Source of the DNA: DATBAT01 sp963824805
GTDB lineage: Bacteria > Acidobacteriota > Terriglobia > Terriglobales > Acidobacteriaceae
Assembly (NCBI GenBank): GCA_963824805.1
Contig: CAWGQZ010000065.1
Location: forward strand, 1 to 64,000
Reading direction: 5' to 3'
Length of the DNA: 64,000 nt
In this document: positions 18,124-27,141 of the stretch, in pieces
Numbering within the stretch: the stretch's first letter is position 1
How the letters are laid out: each line of letters begins with the position of its first letter
The notes under the pieces: generated by a model
What the model was told of the DNA's origin: nothing
Databases searched by the model: none
What the model saw: the letters and a program-made list of their open reading frames with translations, nothing else
Position numbers and translations under genes: made by a program

Positions 18124-19227
18124 ATGAGTAGAACGTTTTTGATCTTCCGATTCTTGACCCTAACCTTGCTGGTTGCGGCATTTGCTGTTGCCGCGTCCAG
18201 GACTGGATTTGCTCAGCAATACACGCGCACTGATCTCACCGCCGATGCATCGACGACTTCCACGATGCCGGTTACTGCGGACCCGAATCTGGTGAATGCC
18301 TGGGGGTTGTCTCGGGCATCGGGAAGCCCCTGGTGGGTTTCCGACAATGGTACTGGGCTCACAACCTTGTACGATGGCGCCGGCGTGCCGCAGGCGCTGG
18401 TGGTGAAGATTCCGACTCCGGATGGAACCGGAACTGCGACACCGACTGGGACCGTCTTTAACTACACCACAGGTTTTCAGGTCGGCGGCAAACCATCGGT
18501 GTTCTTGTTTGTCACCGAAGACGGGACTATTTCCGGTTGGAACCCTACAGTCAACCTCACCAGTGCGGTAATTGCCCTGAACCGTGCCGGCAAAGCGATC
18601 TACAAGGGCTGTGCCATTGCCCAAACCAAACATGGTGCGCGCCTCTACGTCACGGACTTCAAGAGCCGGCGTGTTCGAGTTTTCGATTCGAGCTTTCACC
18701 GCGTGGAATCCGATGACTGGGCATTTCGCGATCCGGGAGTACCGAAGAGCTATGCGCCGTTCAATGTCCAGAATGTGGGCGGGAACCTCGTAGTTACTTT
18801 CGCCAAGGTTGAAAGTGGGAGCACGGATGAAGAGCATGGGGCTGGCGTTGGATTTGTCTCGATCTTTGACACGCGTGGAAGATTGGTGCAAAGGCTCCAG
18901 CATGGGTGGTGGCTCAATGCCCCATGGGGTGTAACTGCGTCGCCCAGTGATTTTGGCGCTTTCAGTCATCGGTTGCTGATCGGTAACTTCGGCGACGGCC
19001 GCATCAATGCTTTCAATACGATCACAGGAAAATTTGAAGGGCAATTGCTCGATTCGACCAATCAGCCGCTGTCAGTTGACGGACTTTGGGCATTGAGCTT
19101 CGGCAATAACGGAAAGGCGGGTTCATCCATTGAGATGTATTTCACAGCTGGTCCTAACGACGAATCGAATGGACTACTTGGGAAGATTGTCCCAGTGGCC
19201 ACAGATCAGCGTGGGAACACCGAGTAA
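18124..19227 (+). CDS. Secreted TIGR03118 family protein
   Basis: A 367-residue exported protein. A signal peptide (1-30) ends GFA before QQYTRTDL. The mature part is a predicted beta-propeller with the family hallmarks NAWGLSRASGSPWWVSDNGTG near the start, GTISGWNP in the middle and LNAPWGVTASPSDFG with LLIGNFGDG later. TIGR03118 proteins are common in Acidobacteria and other soil bacteria; no biochemical function is established to my knowledge. ATG 18124 is chosen over the upstream in-frame GTG because a strong GAGGAGG lies 8 bases before it and the signal peptide then has a normal length. The gene ends in a strong terminator. Confidence 0.88.
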   Translation: MSRTFLIFRFLTLTLLVAAFAVAASRTGFAQQYTRTDLTADASTTSTMPVTADPNLVNAWGLSRASGSPWWVSDNGTGLTTLYDGAGVPQALVVKIPTPDGTGTATPTGTVFNYTTGFQVGGKPSVFLFVTEDGTISGWNPTVNLTSAVIALNRAGKAIYKGCAIAQTKHGARLYVTDFKSRRVRVFDSSFHRVESDDWAFRDPGVPKSYAPFNVQNVGGNLVVTFAKVESGSTDEEHGAGVGFVSIFDTRGRLVQRLQHGWWLNAPWGVTASPSDFGAFSHRLLIGNFGDGRINAFNTITGKFEGQLLDSTNQPLSVDGLWALSFGNNGKAGSSIEMYFTAGPNDESNGLLGKIVPVATDQRGNTE

Positions 19228-19242
19228 CTCGGGGGAGAGTAC

Positions 19243-19273
19243 GACCCAGCCCGGTTGGGGCTGGGTCTTTTTT
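19243..19273 (+). terminator. Rho-independent terminator, probably bidirectional
   Basis: A perfect ten-base stem, GACCCAGCCC (19243-19252) with GGGCTGGGTC (19258-19267), encloses a GGTTG loop and is followed by six Ts (19268-19273). It ends the TIGR03118 transcript. It overlaps the stop of the convergent oxidoreductase gene and may also stop that transcript. Confidence 0.9.
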
Positions 19274-20429
19274 ATTTGGAAGGTTTCGGTTTTGCGACCG
19301 ATACCCAACGTCGCTCGCGGGCGCTGAGTGCAATTGCTTCACACAATGCCATTTCTTCGTGTCCAGTCTCGAATGTCGGAAACGAGCGCGCCTGCTTCAA
19401 ATCTCCGGCTGCGATGTAGTGATAGAAATCCTCAAACATCCGGGCAAAGGTATCCGGGTAGCCTTCGGGATGGCCGCCCGGATAAGCCGCGTAGCCGCGC
19501 GCCTCGGGCGTCATGAGGGTAGGGTCTTTTGGAAGTTCCTGATTTGGGTTGTGCCTCTTCCCGACCCACAGAGTATTCGGGGATTCCGAGTTCCAGGCAA
19601 TGGAACCTGCCGAACCATCGATCTCGAACCACAATCTCGCCTTACGTCCAGCACTCACTTGTGACACTGTCATCACGCCTCGCGCGTTGTCCTCGAAGTG
19701 AAGCAACACCGAGCCGTAATCATCGGTAGTTATTTTTACCTCATCAAAAGCTCCCTCGGCGGGCTGGAATGTTTCTACTCGACCACGAGGGCGGCGGCGC
19801 ACCGGAATTATGGTAGCCAAGTCGGCACAGACTTCGCTGATCTTCTTGCCGGAGATCCAGGTAACTAAGTCCAGCCAATGTGTGCCGATGTCACTGACGG
19901 CGCGTAAGTCTCCGCCTAACTTGGTGTCAAGACGCCAATTCCAATCCGTCGGATACAGTAACCAATCCTGAAGGAAACTGCCGTGAATTAACGACGGCTC
20001 GCCGATGAGGCCATGGGCGACGATGGAATGTGCTTCCTGACAAAGCGGATAAAAGCGCAGATTATAGGCGACGCCTCCCACACACCCACTTCCTTTGGCA
20101 AGCTCAATTAGAGTGGTGCTTTCCTGGGTGTCCATGGCCATGGGCTTTTCGCACATCACATGTTTTCCAGCCGCCAGCAGGATTCGTGCTTGATCGAAAT
20201 GTAAGTGGTTAGGGGTGCAGATGTGCACTACATCAATAGCCTGGTCTGCGGCAAGCTCGGCGATCGAGTGGTAGCCATGAGTAAGTCCGAGATTGCTGCA
20301 TGCCTCAGCAGTCCGCTGTGGGGAGCTGGCAAGAATTCCGTGGACGGCGATTCCTTGCCGGCGCAAGGCTTCCAAGTGGGCCCTACCGACAAATCCAAGC
20401 CCAATGATCGCTGCACGAAGTGCGTGCAC
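19272..20429 (-). CDS. Gfo/Idh/MocA family oxidoreductase
   Basis: A 385-residue NAD(P)-dependent oxidoreductase, probably acting on a sugar or cyclitol. The Rossmann motif is G-L-G-F-V-G at 10-15 and the family signature E94-K95-P96 lies in CEKPMAM. The C-terminal alpha/beta substrate domain contains DIGTHWLDLV, in which the Asp/His pair corresponds to catalytic residues of the family, and the motif YPGGHPEGYPDTF seen in a subset of Gfo/Idh/MocA proteins. The full length is normal for the family. It shares its strand with the trans-sulfuration enzyme 113 bases upstream, with which it may or may not be co-transcribed. The substrate is not predictable. Confidence 0.88.
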   Translation of the reverse strand: MHALRAAIIGLGFVGRAHLEALRRQGIAVHGILASSPQRTAEACSNLGLTHGYHSIAELAADQAIDVVHICTPNHLHFDQARILLAAGKHVMCEKPMAMDTQESTTLIELAKGSGCVGGVAYNLRFYPLCQEAHSIVAHGLIGEPSLIHGSFLQDWLLYPTDWNWRLDTKLGGDLRAVSDIGTHWLDLVTWISGKKISEVCADLATIIPVRRRPRGRVETFQPAEGAFDEVKITTDDYGSVLLHFEDNARGVMTVSQVSAGRKARLWFEIDGSAGSIAWNSESPNTLWVGKRHNPNQELPKDPTLMTPEARGYAAYPGGHPEGYPDTFARMFEDFYHYIAAGDLKQARSFPTFETGHEEMALCEAIALSARERRWVSVAKPKPSK

Positions 20430-20542
20430 AAGATACCTCGTTACGCAAACGTTTGATGCGCAGCAACATTGGAACGGAAAGATGCATTCCTGTCATCTGT
20501 TTAGTGACAGAGAGGATACGAGTTGTAACCTTCGGTAAAAGC

Positions 20543-21748
20543 TTAACGCGAGGCTACTTCGGCGTGTTGCGGTTGAGTCTTGACTACAGCCAATGCCTGC
20601 TCAAGATCGGCAATAAGATCGTCCGCGCTTTCAATACCAATTGACAAACGCACTAATTGGTCAGTAACACCCATGGTCGCGCGGTGTTCTGGGGAGATCA
20701 TTGCATGTGACGTGTAAACGGGAATGGTGACCAAAGAGTCGACTCCACCCAAGCTGGGTGCCAGAGTGAAAAGATTCAGAGATTCCACCACCTGGCGGGT
20801 ATCGTCACCCGAGCCAGCCACCTCAAAACTCAGTACGCCCCCGCCCCCGGCCATCTGGTCCATGGCTAAAGCACGCTGAGCGTGACCTTCCAGGAAAGGG
20901 TAGTTAACGCTTGCGACCGATGGATGACTCGCGAGGAATTGCGCAATGCGCAGCGTATTGTCGTTCTGCCGCTGCACGCGTACGGCCAGCGTCTTAATGC
21001 CGCGCAGCAACAACCATGCTGCATGTGGATCCATCGTGCCGCCAAGCGTAGTGCGAGTTTCTTTGATCTTGGCGATCAAATCGGTCCGACCGGCTGCTAT
21101 GCCGCAGATCAGATCACTATGTCCGGAGAAATATTTCGTCCCGGAATGCAATACGACATCGATTCCGAATTCTGCCGGACGCGAGTTGATTGGCGTAGCG
21201 AAGGTGCTGTCGATGACGCTTATCAGTCCGTGCTGCTTCGCCAAGGCAGAAGTTTTCTTCAGGTCCACAACTCGCAAAGTCGGATTGGTCGGGGACTCAA
21301 GGTAGAGCAGCTTTGTATTCGGACGGATGGCACGCGCGTGTTGCTCGTAGTCCGTAGTGTCGACAAAAGTAGTTTCGACTCCGAGTTTTGGAAGCCACTG
21401 GCTTAGGAACTTGGTGGCCCCGCCGTAAATATCGCGCTGGGCAACGATGTGGTCACCGCTTTTTACCAGCGCCAGAATTGAAGTCGTAATGGCTCCCATG
21501 CCGGAAGCAAACAACAGGGCACCATCGACATGTTCAAGGTCGGCGATGCATTTCTCAGCCACGGTATGGGTTGGGTTGCCATAGCGGGTGTAGAACATGT
21601 CCGTCTTGGTGGCCCGCACCTGCTCGTCGTTGTCGGTGACCTCGAAGGTGGACGTCTGGTAGATCGGAGTGACGAGTGGGCCGTTTTTCTTGTGGAGATC
21701 GGTGCCGCCGCGGACGGCCTGAGTTTCCGGACGATGTTTGGATTTCAT
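20543..21748 (-). CDS. PLP-dependent trans-sulfuration enzyme (cystathionine gamma-synthase/lyase family)
   Basis: A 401-residue fold-type I PLP enzyme of sulfur amino-acid metabolism. The PLP-binding features are YTRYGNPT (53-60), SGMGA (82-86), D180 in VIDSTFATP, and the Schiff-base lysine K205 in SGTKYFSGHSD. The family contains cystathionine gamma-synthase, cystathionine beta- and gamma-lyase and methionine gamma-lyase, and the sequence alone does not separate them. ATG 21748 is preferred; an in-frame ATG at 21835 would add 29 residues that do not look like the family N-terminus. It is divergent from an atypical SDR gene, with about 160 bases of shared promoter region. Confidence 0.88.
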   Translation of the reverse strand: MKSKHRPETQAVRGGTDLHKKNGPLVTPIYQTSTFEVTDNDEQVRATKTDMFYTRYGNPTHTVAEKCIADLEHVDGALLFASGMGAITTSILALVKSGDHIVAQRDIYGGATKFLSQWLPKLGVETTFVDTTDYEQHARAIRPNTKLLYLESPTNPTLRVVDLKKTSALAKQHGLISVIDSTFATPINSRPAEFGIDVVLHSGTKYFSGHSDLICGIAAGRTDLIAKIKETRTTLGGTMDPHAAWLLLRGIKTLAVRVQRQNDNTLRIAQFLASHPSVASVNYPFLEGHAQRALAMDQMAGGGGVLSFEVAGSGDDTRQVVESLNLFTLAPSLGGVDSLVTIPVYTSHAMISPEHRATMGVTDQLVRLSIGIESADDLIADLEQALAVVKTQPQHAEVASR

Positions 21749-21911
21749 GGCTACCTCGCGCCATTCAAGACTAACGTTCCGGCACCGCCCGAGCAAGAGG
21801 GAAGCCGGAGTTTTCTTCGTAAAGCTCGGTCTCACATTTGTCTATGTTTGTTAATCCGCGCGCCCGTCGCGGTCCCCTTTGAATCATGACCTCGCTTATA
21901 ATCCAAACCCT

Positions 21912-22700
21912 ATGGACACGGGACTTAAAGACAAAGTTGCCATGGTTGCCGCATCGAGCCAGGGAATTGGGCTTGCCACCGCAGAGGCGTTCGCCGCCGA
22001 AGGCTGCAAGCTTGCAATGTGTGCTCGAAATGGCCAGACGCTCGAGTTAGCTGCCGAAAAGATTCGCAAGCAGTTTGGCGTGAAAGTGCTCGCTCAGGCG
22101 GTTGACGTCACCCATGCGGGGGCGGTTTCCGACTTTGTGAAGTCTGTGGCGAATGAATTTGGCGGCGCTGACATCTGTGTCACCAACGCGGGAGGGCCTC
22201 CAGCTAAAGGCTTCCTGGCGACCACTACCGAAGACTGGATCAAGGCCGTGGACGCCAATTTTCTCAGCGCGGTTTTCTTCGCCCGTGAAGTAATTCCTTA
22301 TATGCAAAAGAAGCATTGGGGGAGAATCGTCACTATCACCTCGATTACAACGAAGCAGCCGGTTACGAATCTTGTTCTCTCCAATGCGGTGCGTGCCGCG
22401 GTGGTCGGATTGGTGAAGAGTTTGGCGAATGAATTCGGCAAAGACGGAATCCTGGTGAACAATGTCGGACCGGGATTCACCGCCACCGACCGCCTTAAGG
22501 AATTGGCCCACAGCAATGCAGCTTCTTCGGGGAAAAGCGAAAAAGAGATCTTTGAAGGTTGGACATCCGACTCTTCACTCAAGCGGCTTGGAGAGCCCCG
22601 GGAAGTAGCCGATGCTATTGTATGGCTGGCTTCGGAGCGGGCCTCGTGCGTTACGGGACAGACCATCCTGGTGGATGGCGGCGCGTACAAGGGACTGTAA
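21912..22700 (+). CDS. SDR family protein lacking the usual catalytic Tyr/Lys
   Basis: A 262-residue classical-type short-chain dehydrogenase/reductase by fold: cofactor loop ASSQGIG (14-20), VTNAGG (91-96), ITS serine (S145) and a C-terminal VTGQTILVDGG. At the place where Y-x3-K is expected, 13 residues after S145, the sequence is S158-N-A-V-R162 within NLVLSNAVRA. Both catalytic residues are therefore replaced. A subgroup of SDR proteins with 'LVLSN..RA' is known in many bacteria and is annotated as 3-oxoacyl-ACP-reductase-like, so this is not a local mutation. The activity is unknown; it may bind cofactor or substrate without classical catalysis. ATG 21912 fits the family start better than the in-frame ATG 33 bases upstream. 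Confidence 0.85.
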   Translation: MDTGLKDKVAMVAASSQGIGLATAEAFAAEGCKLAMCARNGQTLELAAEKIRKQFGVKVLAQAVDVTHAGAVSDFVKSVANEFGGADICVTNAGGPPAKGFLATTTEDWIKAVDANFLSAVFFAREVIPYMQKKHWGRIVTITSITTKQPVTNLVLSNAVRAAVVGLVKSLANEFGKDGILVNNVGPGFTATDRLKELAHSNAASSGKSEKEIFEGWTSDSSLKRLGEPREVADAIVWLASERASCVTGQTILVDGGAYKGL

Positions 22701-22967
22701 CAAACGTTTCTTATAGCTCCGATCAGGGTTTTGGCGTTGCCAAAGTCTCATGATTTCTAGTAGGCTCGTGTTCCCAAGGCAATTTACAGATGGGATTTGT
22801 GCGTCCATGCAAGTTTTCGGACTTATCTGCACAATGGAGTTCTCTTACTCGACCACGAATGCGGCACGCAGGAATGGCTGCGCAGCCTCCGCTGTTGTTG
22901 ATTCCCCAGACTTCCGTCCCTGCCGCGATCCGCGATTTTCACAGCCATTGCTTACTGGAGAAGGTGT

Positions 22968-25900
22968 ATGCGTCGAATTCTAAGCAGTTCTCTCTTAACT
23001 ATTGTGGTGACCCTGGGATTGCTTGGCCAATCGTTCGCTCAAGGCGGCGCCACGGGTGCTATTGCCGGAACGGTTCAGGATCCTAGCGGCGCGATCGTAG
23101 CGAACGCCGAAGTGACCATCACTAACCAAGACACCGGGGTGGTCGCGCGCACACTAAAAACAGACGATGCTGGTACGTTCACCGCCACCCTGCTGCCAGT
23201 GGCAAACTACGCCATCACGGTCAGCAGTCCCAGTTTCGCCGAAGCCAAATTTCCCGATATTGCGGTGCGCGTTACCGAAACCACACGTCTAACGGCGAAA
23301 CTGGTGCCCCGGACCGGCGTTGAAAAAGTGGAGGTGCGCGCCGAAGTTCAGACAATCGAAACCACCGCTGCGACCACCGGACAGGCAATCGAAGCCAACA
23401 CCATACGCAATCTTCCCCTGGCGACACAGAACTTCCAGCAGTTATTGACCCTTTCCGCGGGTGCGCAGAGCGAGCTAAATGCAGCCGCGGAACTCGGCCG
23501 TGGTGATGCCCGGCCCATCGTGAACGGCCAGCGCGAAGATAACAACAACTACCTGATAGAGGGTATCAGTGCGACCGACTACAACGTCGCGCAATTGACC
23601 AACACCCCGTTGCCCAACCCCGACGTGGTGCAGGAATTCAAGGTCCAAACCTCGCTTTACGACGCCAGCCAGGGCCGTAACGGCGGCGGAAACATTAACG
23701 CAATTTTAAAGTCTGGCACCAAGACCTTTCATGGGGATTTGTACGAATTCTTTCGCAATGACGTCTTGAATGCTAACGAGTATTTCCTTAAAGGCCAGGG
23801 AGGCGACCGCCCGGTCGTAAAGCAGAATATTTTCGGCGCAAGCCTCGGGGGACCCATCGGCAAGGATGCGAAACTCGGTTTCTTTTTTGCCAACTACCAG
23901 GGAACGCGGCAACGCAGCGGCCTTTCCGGCGGCACTTTTATCAGCACCCAGATCCCGACCATGCCCGCCACCCGGGATGAGGGCTCTTTGATTTCCACAT
24001 TTTTCCCCGACGGCTTGCCGGCCGGTGTGACCGGGCTTGATCCCGTGGCGGTTTCACTAATGAACTTTCAGAGCGACCAGTTCGGCGCTCCCTCGGGCGG
24101 TTTTCTATTTCCTGACGCATCTGGTACACCCGGCCAAACCGGACTGTTTGCCGTCAGCAAACCCGGCCGGTTTATTGATGACCAGTTCACCGCGAATTGG
24201 GACCGCGAGTTTCATGCTTCGAAGGACAAAGTCTCAGCCCGTTTTTTCTTCTCGAATTCAGAGAAGGATGTTCCTTTCGGAGCAGGGGGACTGCAGGCGT
24301 CGCTCGGCGGCAGTATCAGCGGTACCGATCTGAATTTTCCTTATAACTTGCCGGTGAAAGACCGCGTTCTCACCGTCACCGAGACACATCTCTTCTCGCC
24401 GGCGTTGGTCAACGAATTCCGTTTCGGCTACATCCGCATCAATAACAGCGCCGTAAATGTGCCGCCGGTCACCGTGGATGACGTGGGCATCGACCGTCCC
24501 ACCAACAACCTGACCAATAACATTTACAAGTTCACCTTCGCCAGTTCGGGATTTCAATTCGGCCCGACTCCACAGGCCGACACTGCCAATACCCAGAACA
24601 ACCTTGAGTTCGTCGAGACTCTGAGCTGGGTAAGAGGGAAGCACACCATACGAGTTGGCGGTGAATACACCCACGTCAGCCTCGACAAACTTTTCCCGCA
24701 GGTATTCAACGGGCAGCTGTTTTTTGTAAACACGGGTGACGGCCTTACCGACTTTCAGAATTTCCTTCTGGGTTCGCCGGCATTCAGCTTTGGTGGCGGC
24801 GGAGTTTACAACCACGAATATCGCCAGAACAACTACGCACTGTTTGCCCAAGACGACTGGAAGATTCGTCCCGATCTGACGCTGAACCTTGGTCTTCGTA
24901 CCGAGTTTCTGGGTGCGTTCCAGGATGACGCATGCCACATCGGTAATCTCGAATCAGACCTGACGAACTCCGGTAGCTATCCCTTCGTTTATCCGAAGTG
25001 CGCAAGCGGGCTGAATGTGACCGGGCTTACCGGGACGGCCAGCGGTTCCACTTTCCGCAACAACACGGCGACTGGGTGGGGACCGAGAATTGGTTTCGCC
25101 TGGGATGTTTTCGGGCATCACACCACGACGGTCCGCGGCGGGTATGGAATCTACTACGTGCGTGAGGATGTCGGCACCATTGATCAGCTCAGCTTCCAGG
25201 CGCCGATTCTGCCGATTGCCTTCGGCGGCGGCGCACCGGGAAGTTTGGGCGCATTCTTTTCCGGAAGCCTGGCGACCAATCCGAATGCGCTGCCACCCGC
25301 GGGAACCATCGACCCCACCTATATTCCATGCCTGTCCATCTTTACGGGCTTCCCCGACGGCACCAATGGAGCGGCTTCCTATGATCAGTGCTCGGGCGGC
25401 GGTACTGTACCCTCGGTCGGTATCTTCGGTCTCGAAGTTCCGCGTCATTTCATCGTGCCCAATACTCAACAATGGAATCTGACGGTACAACGAGACCTGG
25501 GAAAATCATGGGTCGTGGAACTAGGATACGTCGGCGCAAAGGGGACTCACCTTCGCGAAACTCGTGATGGCATTCAGTCCTTGCGGGCCAGCGACTCAAG
25601 TCCGGTGGTGCTGACGGATCCAAATGGCCAGTCATTCAACATCACCACCAACACTTTCGCAAACGCGATTGCGCGGACGCCGACAGTTGGCCTGAACGGG
25701 TACTCGGGCTATCAACTTTTCGCGAACGATGCCTACTCGATTTACCACTCATTCCAGGCGACGCTCACTCGCCGCTGGGGAAGGGGGTACTTCCAGGGAG
25801 CTTATACATTCTCGAAGTCAATGGACGCGACCTCGACCGGGAATACCGCATTCAACACCGCTTACAACGATCAAAGCAGCGTGGATGCTTCGCGAGGATT

Positions 25901-26540
25901 GTCGGACTTCGACCGGCCGCATCGTTTAACGGTCAGTTATGTATATGATCTGCCTTTCTTCGCGAATACCTCGGGACTAGTGCACGGGGTCTTGGGAGGA
26001 TGGGGAATCAGCGGAGAAACCATCTTCCAATCGGGTGCGCCCTTCTCGATATTTGATTCTGGCGCCGGCACTGCCTTCCTGGGCGCGGGCAGCACTCCTT
26101 TGTTAGGCGCGAGCCTGGCCTCAGGTGCCAGCATATCGAGTGGACTTTCCAGCGGAGACATTCATCAGCGGATTAATGGATATTTGAACCCGACCGCTTT
26201 CCAGGCCGCACCGCTGGTCGATGCCGCTGATTGCGCGCTGGACGACAATTTCTGCGGTACCGACTTCGGTGATCTCCGCCGGAACATTTACCGCGGGCCA
26301 TTCCAGCAGAACTGGGATTTCTCGTTAATTAAGCACTTCCGTTTGTCGGAGCGCCAGGATCTTCGCTTTACGGCTGATTTTTTCAACTTGTGGAACCATG
26401 CGAACTTTGCCAATCCGGCAGTCACGGATATTGAAGCTTATCTGGCAAACCCAGGGGATCCGGCAAATCCCTTTGGGAAGATTGTGAATACCAAGGGAAC
26501 GCCGCGTCTGATCCAGCTTTCACTGCGGTGGGCGTTCTGA
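22968..26540 (+). CDS. TonB-dependent receptor-like outer-membrane protein with N-terminal carboxypeptidase-regulatory domain
   Basis: A 1,190-residue outer-membrane protein of the large acidobacterial Oar-like family. A signal peptide (1-24, ending SFAQ) is followed by a carboxypeptidase-regulatory-like beta sandwich (about 28-120: GAIAGTVQDPSGAIVANAEV). A plug-like region has NLPLATQNFQQLL, then GQREDNNNYLIEGI and FHGDLYEFFRND. A long C-terminal beta-barrel ends QLSLRWAF with the terminal aromatic typical of outer-membrane proteins. Such receptors are thought to import oligosaccharides or other large solutes with TonB energy. The stop overlaps the ATG of the next gene (TGATG), so a CMD-family protein is translationally coupled to it. 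A TonB-like protein is encoded separately at 61.3 kb. Confidence 0.93.
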   Translation: MRRILSSSLLTIVVTLGLLGQSFAQGGATGAIAGTVQDPSGAIVANAEVTITNQDTGVVARTLKTDDAGTFTATLLPVANYAITVSSPSFAEAKFPDIAVRVTETTRLTAKLVPRTGVEKVEVRAEVQTIETTAATTGQAIEANTIRNLPLATQNFQQLLTLSAGAQSELNAAAELGRGDARPIVNGQREDNNNYLIEGISATDYNVAQLTNTPLPNPDVVQEFKVQTSLYDASQGRNGGGNINAILKSGTKTFHGDLYEFFRNDVLNANEYFLKGQGGDRPVVKQNIFGASLGGPIGKDAKLGFFFANYQGTRQRSGLSGGTFISTQIPTMPATRDEGSLISTFFPDGLPAGVTGLDPVAVSLMNFQSDQFGAPSGGFLFPDASGTPGQTGLFAVSKPGRFIDDQFTANWDREFHASKDKVSARFFFSNSEKDVPFGAGGLQASLGGSISGTDLNFPYNLPVKDRVLTVTETHLFSPALVNEFRFGYIRINNSAVNVPPVTVDDVGIDRPTNNLTNNIYKFTFASSGFQFGPTPQADTANTQNNLEFVETLSWVRGKHTIRVGGEYTHVSLDKLFPQVFNGQLFFVNTGDGLTDFQNFLLGSPAFSFGGGGVYNHEYRQNNYALFAQDDWKIRPDLTLNLGLRTEFLGAFQDDACHIGNLESDLTNSGSYPFVYPKCASGLNVTGLTGTASGSTFRNNTATGWGPRIGFAWDVFGHHTTTVRGGYGIYYVREDVGTIDQLSFQAPILPIAFGGGAPGSLGAFFSGSLATNPNALPPAGTIDPTYIPCLSIFTGFPDGTNGAASYDQCSGGGTVPSVGIFGLEVPRHFIVPNTQQWNLTVQRDLGKSWVVELGYVGAKGTHLRETRDGIQSLRASDSSPVVLTDPNGQSFNITTNTFANAIARTPTVGLNGYSGYQLFANDAYSIYHSFQATLTRRWGRGYFQGAYTFSKSMDATSTGNTAFNTAYNDQSSVDASRGLSDFDRPHRLTVSYVYDLPFFANTSGLVHGVLGGWGISGETIFQSGAPFSIFDSGAGTAFLGAGSTPLLGASLASGASISSGLSSGDIHQRINGYLNPTAFQAAPLVDAADCALDDNFCGTDFGDLRRNIYRGPFQQNWDFSLIKHFRLSERQDLRFTADFFNLWNHANFANPAVTDIEAYLANPGDPANPFGKIVNTKGTPRLIQLSLRWAF

Positions 26541-27088
26541 TGAGCGAGGTCCGTATTCCAATGCTCGAGCGGGACCAGGTCCCGCCCGAGTTGGCTGCGA
26601 TCTATGATGCCCTGCTGGCGCAGCGGGGCGTGGTTCCCAACATGTTCAAAACCGTGGCGCATGTCCCGCCGCTGGCTTCGGCATTTGCAGGGTTGCTTAA
26701 AGCACTGCTGAGCGACGGGGCACTTCCTGGCTGGTACAAGGAATTGATTGCTACCCGAATGTCAGTTCTTTGTGATTCTGAATACGCGATACGGGCTCAT
26801 GCAATTTCTGCCAGACAGAAGGGGGCGAGCGAGGAACAGATCGAAGCTGCGAAAATCGACCCCGAGAAGGGGCCGTTTACGCCTGCGGGAAAGTTGGGAT
26901 TTCGTTGTGCGGAACGGATCCACCGATCCGGCCATGATCTGGACGACAGCCTTTATGCGGAGTTGAAGTCTCTCTACACTGATACACAGATAGTAGAGTT
27001 GATTGCATCCGCGTCGATCTTCGAATTCTTTCCGCGGTTTGTGGATGGCCTGCGCATCCCCATCACGCCGCCGCCGACTAAAACCTAA
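26540..27088 (+). CDS. Carboxymuconolactone decarboxylase/AhpD-like family protein
   Basis: A 182-residue all-helical protein of the CMD/AhpD superfamily, with the segment MSVLCDSEYAIRAHAISARQKGA in the core. In AhpD-type alkylhydroperoxidases this region carries C-x2-C-x3-H. Here it is E-Y-A-I-R-A-H, so the redox cysteine pair is missing and peroxidase activity by that mechanism is unlikely. The distal HDLDDSLYAEL and FEFFPRFVDGLR parts fit the family. ATG 26540 shares its A with the TGA of the receptor gene, which fixes the start and suggests coupled translation. Its job beside an outer-membrane receptor is unknown. Confidence 0.85.
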   Translation: MSEVRIPMLERDQVPPELAAIYDALLAQRGVVPNMFKTVAHVPPLASAFAGLLKALLSDGALPGWYKELIATRMSVLCDSEYAIRAHAISARQKGASEEQIEAAKIDPEKGPFTPAGKLGFRCAERIHRSGHDLDDSLYAELKSLYTDTQIVELIASASIFEFFPRFVDGLRIPITPPPTKT

Positions 27089-27099
27089 ACCATGGGTAT

Positions 27100-27127
27100 A
27101 CGAAGAAAGTCCAATGATTTCCTTCGT
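27100..27127. terminator. Imperfect hairpin between convergent genes
   Basis: ACGAAGAAA (27100-27108) pairs with TTTCCTTCGT (27118-27127) with one bulged base, in the 53-base gap between the CMD gene and the convergent symporter gene. It may terminate both transcripts. Its right arm contains CCTTCGTG, also seen at 54.24-54.29 kb, so it may belong to a small dispersed repeat. Confidence 0.4.
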
Positions 27128-27141
27128 GTAGCTTCGTCCTC

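Noticed and set aside
22701..22967. A riboswitch or attenuator ahead of the large receptor gene
   Set aside because: I could not find a paired structure with a T-tract or a known conserved leader sequence.
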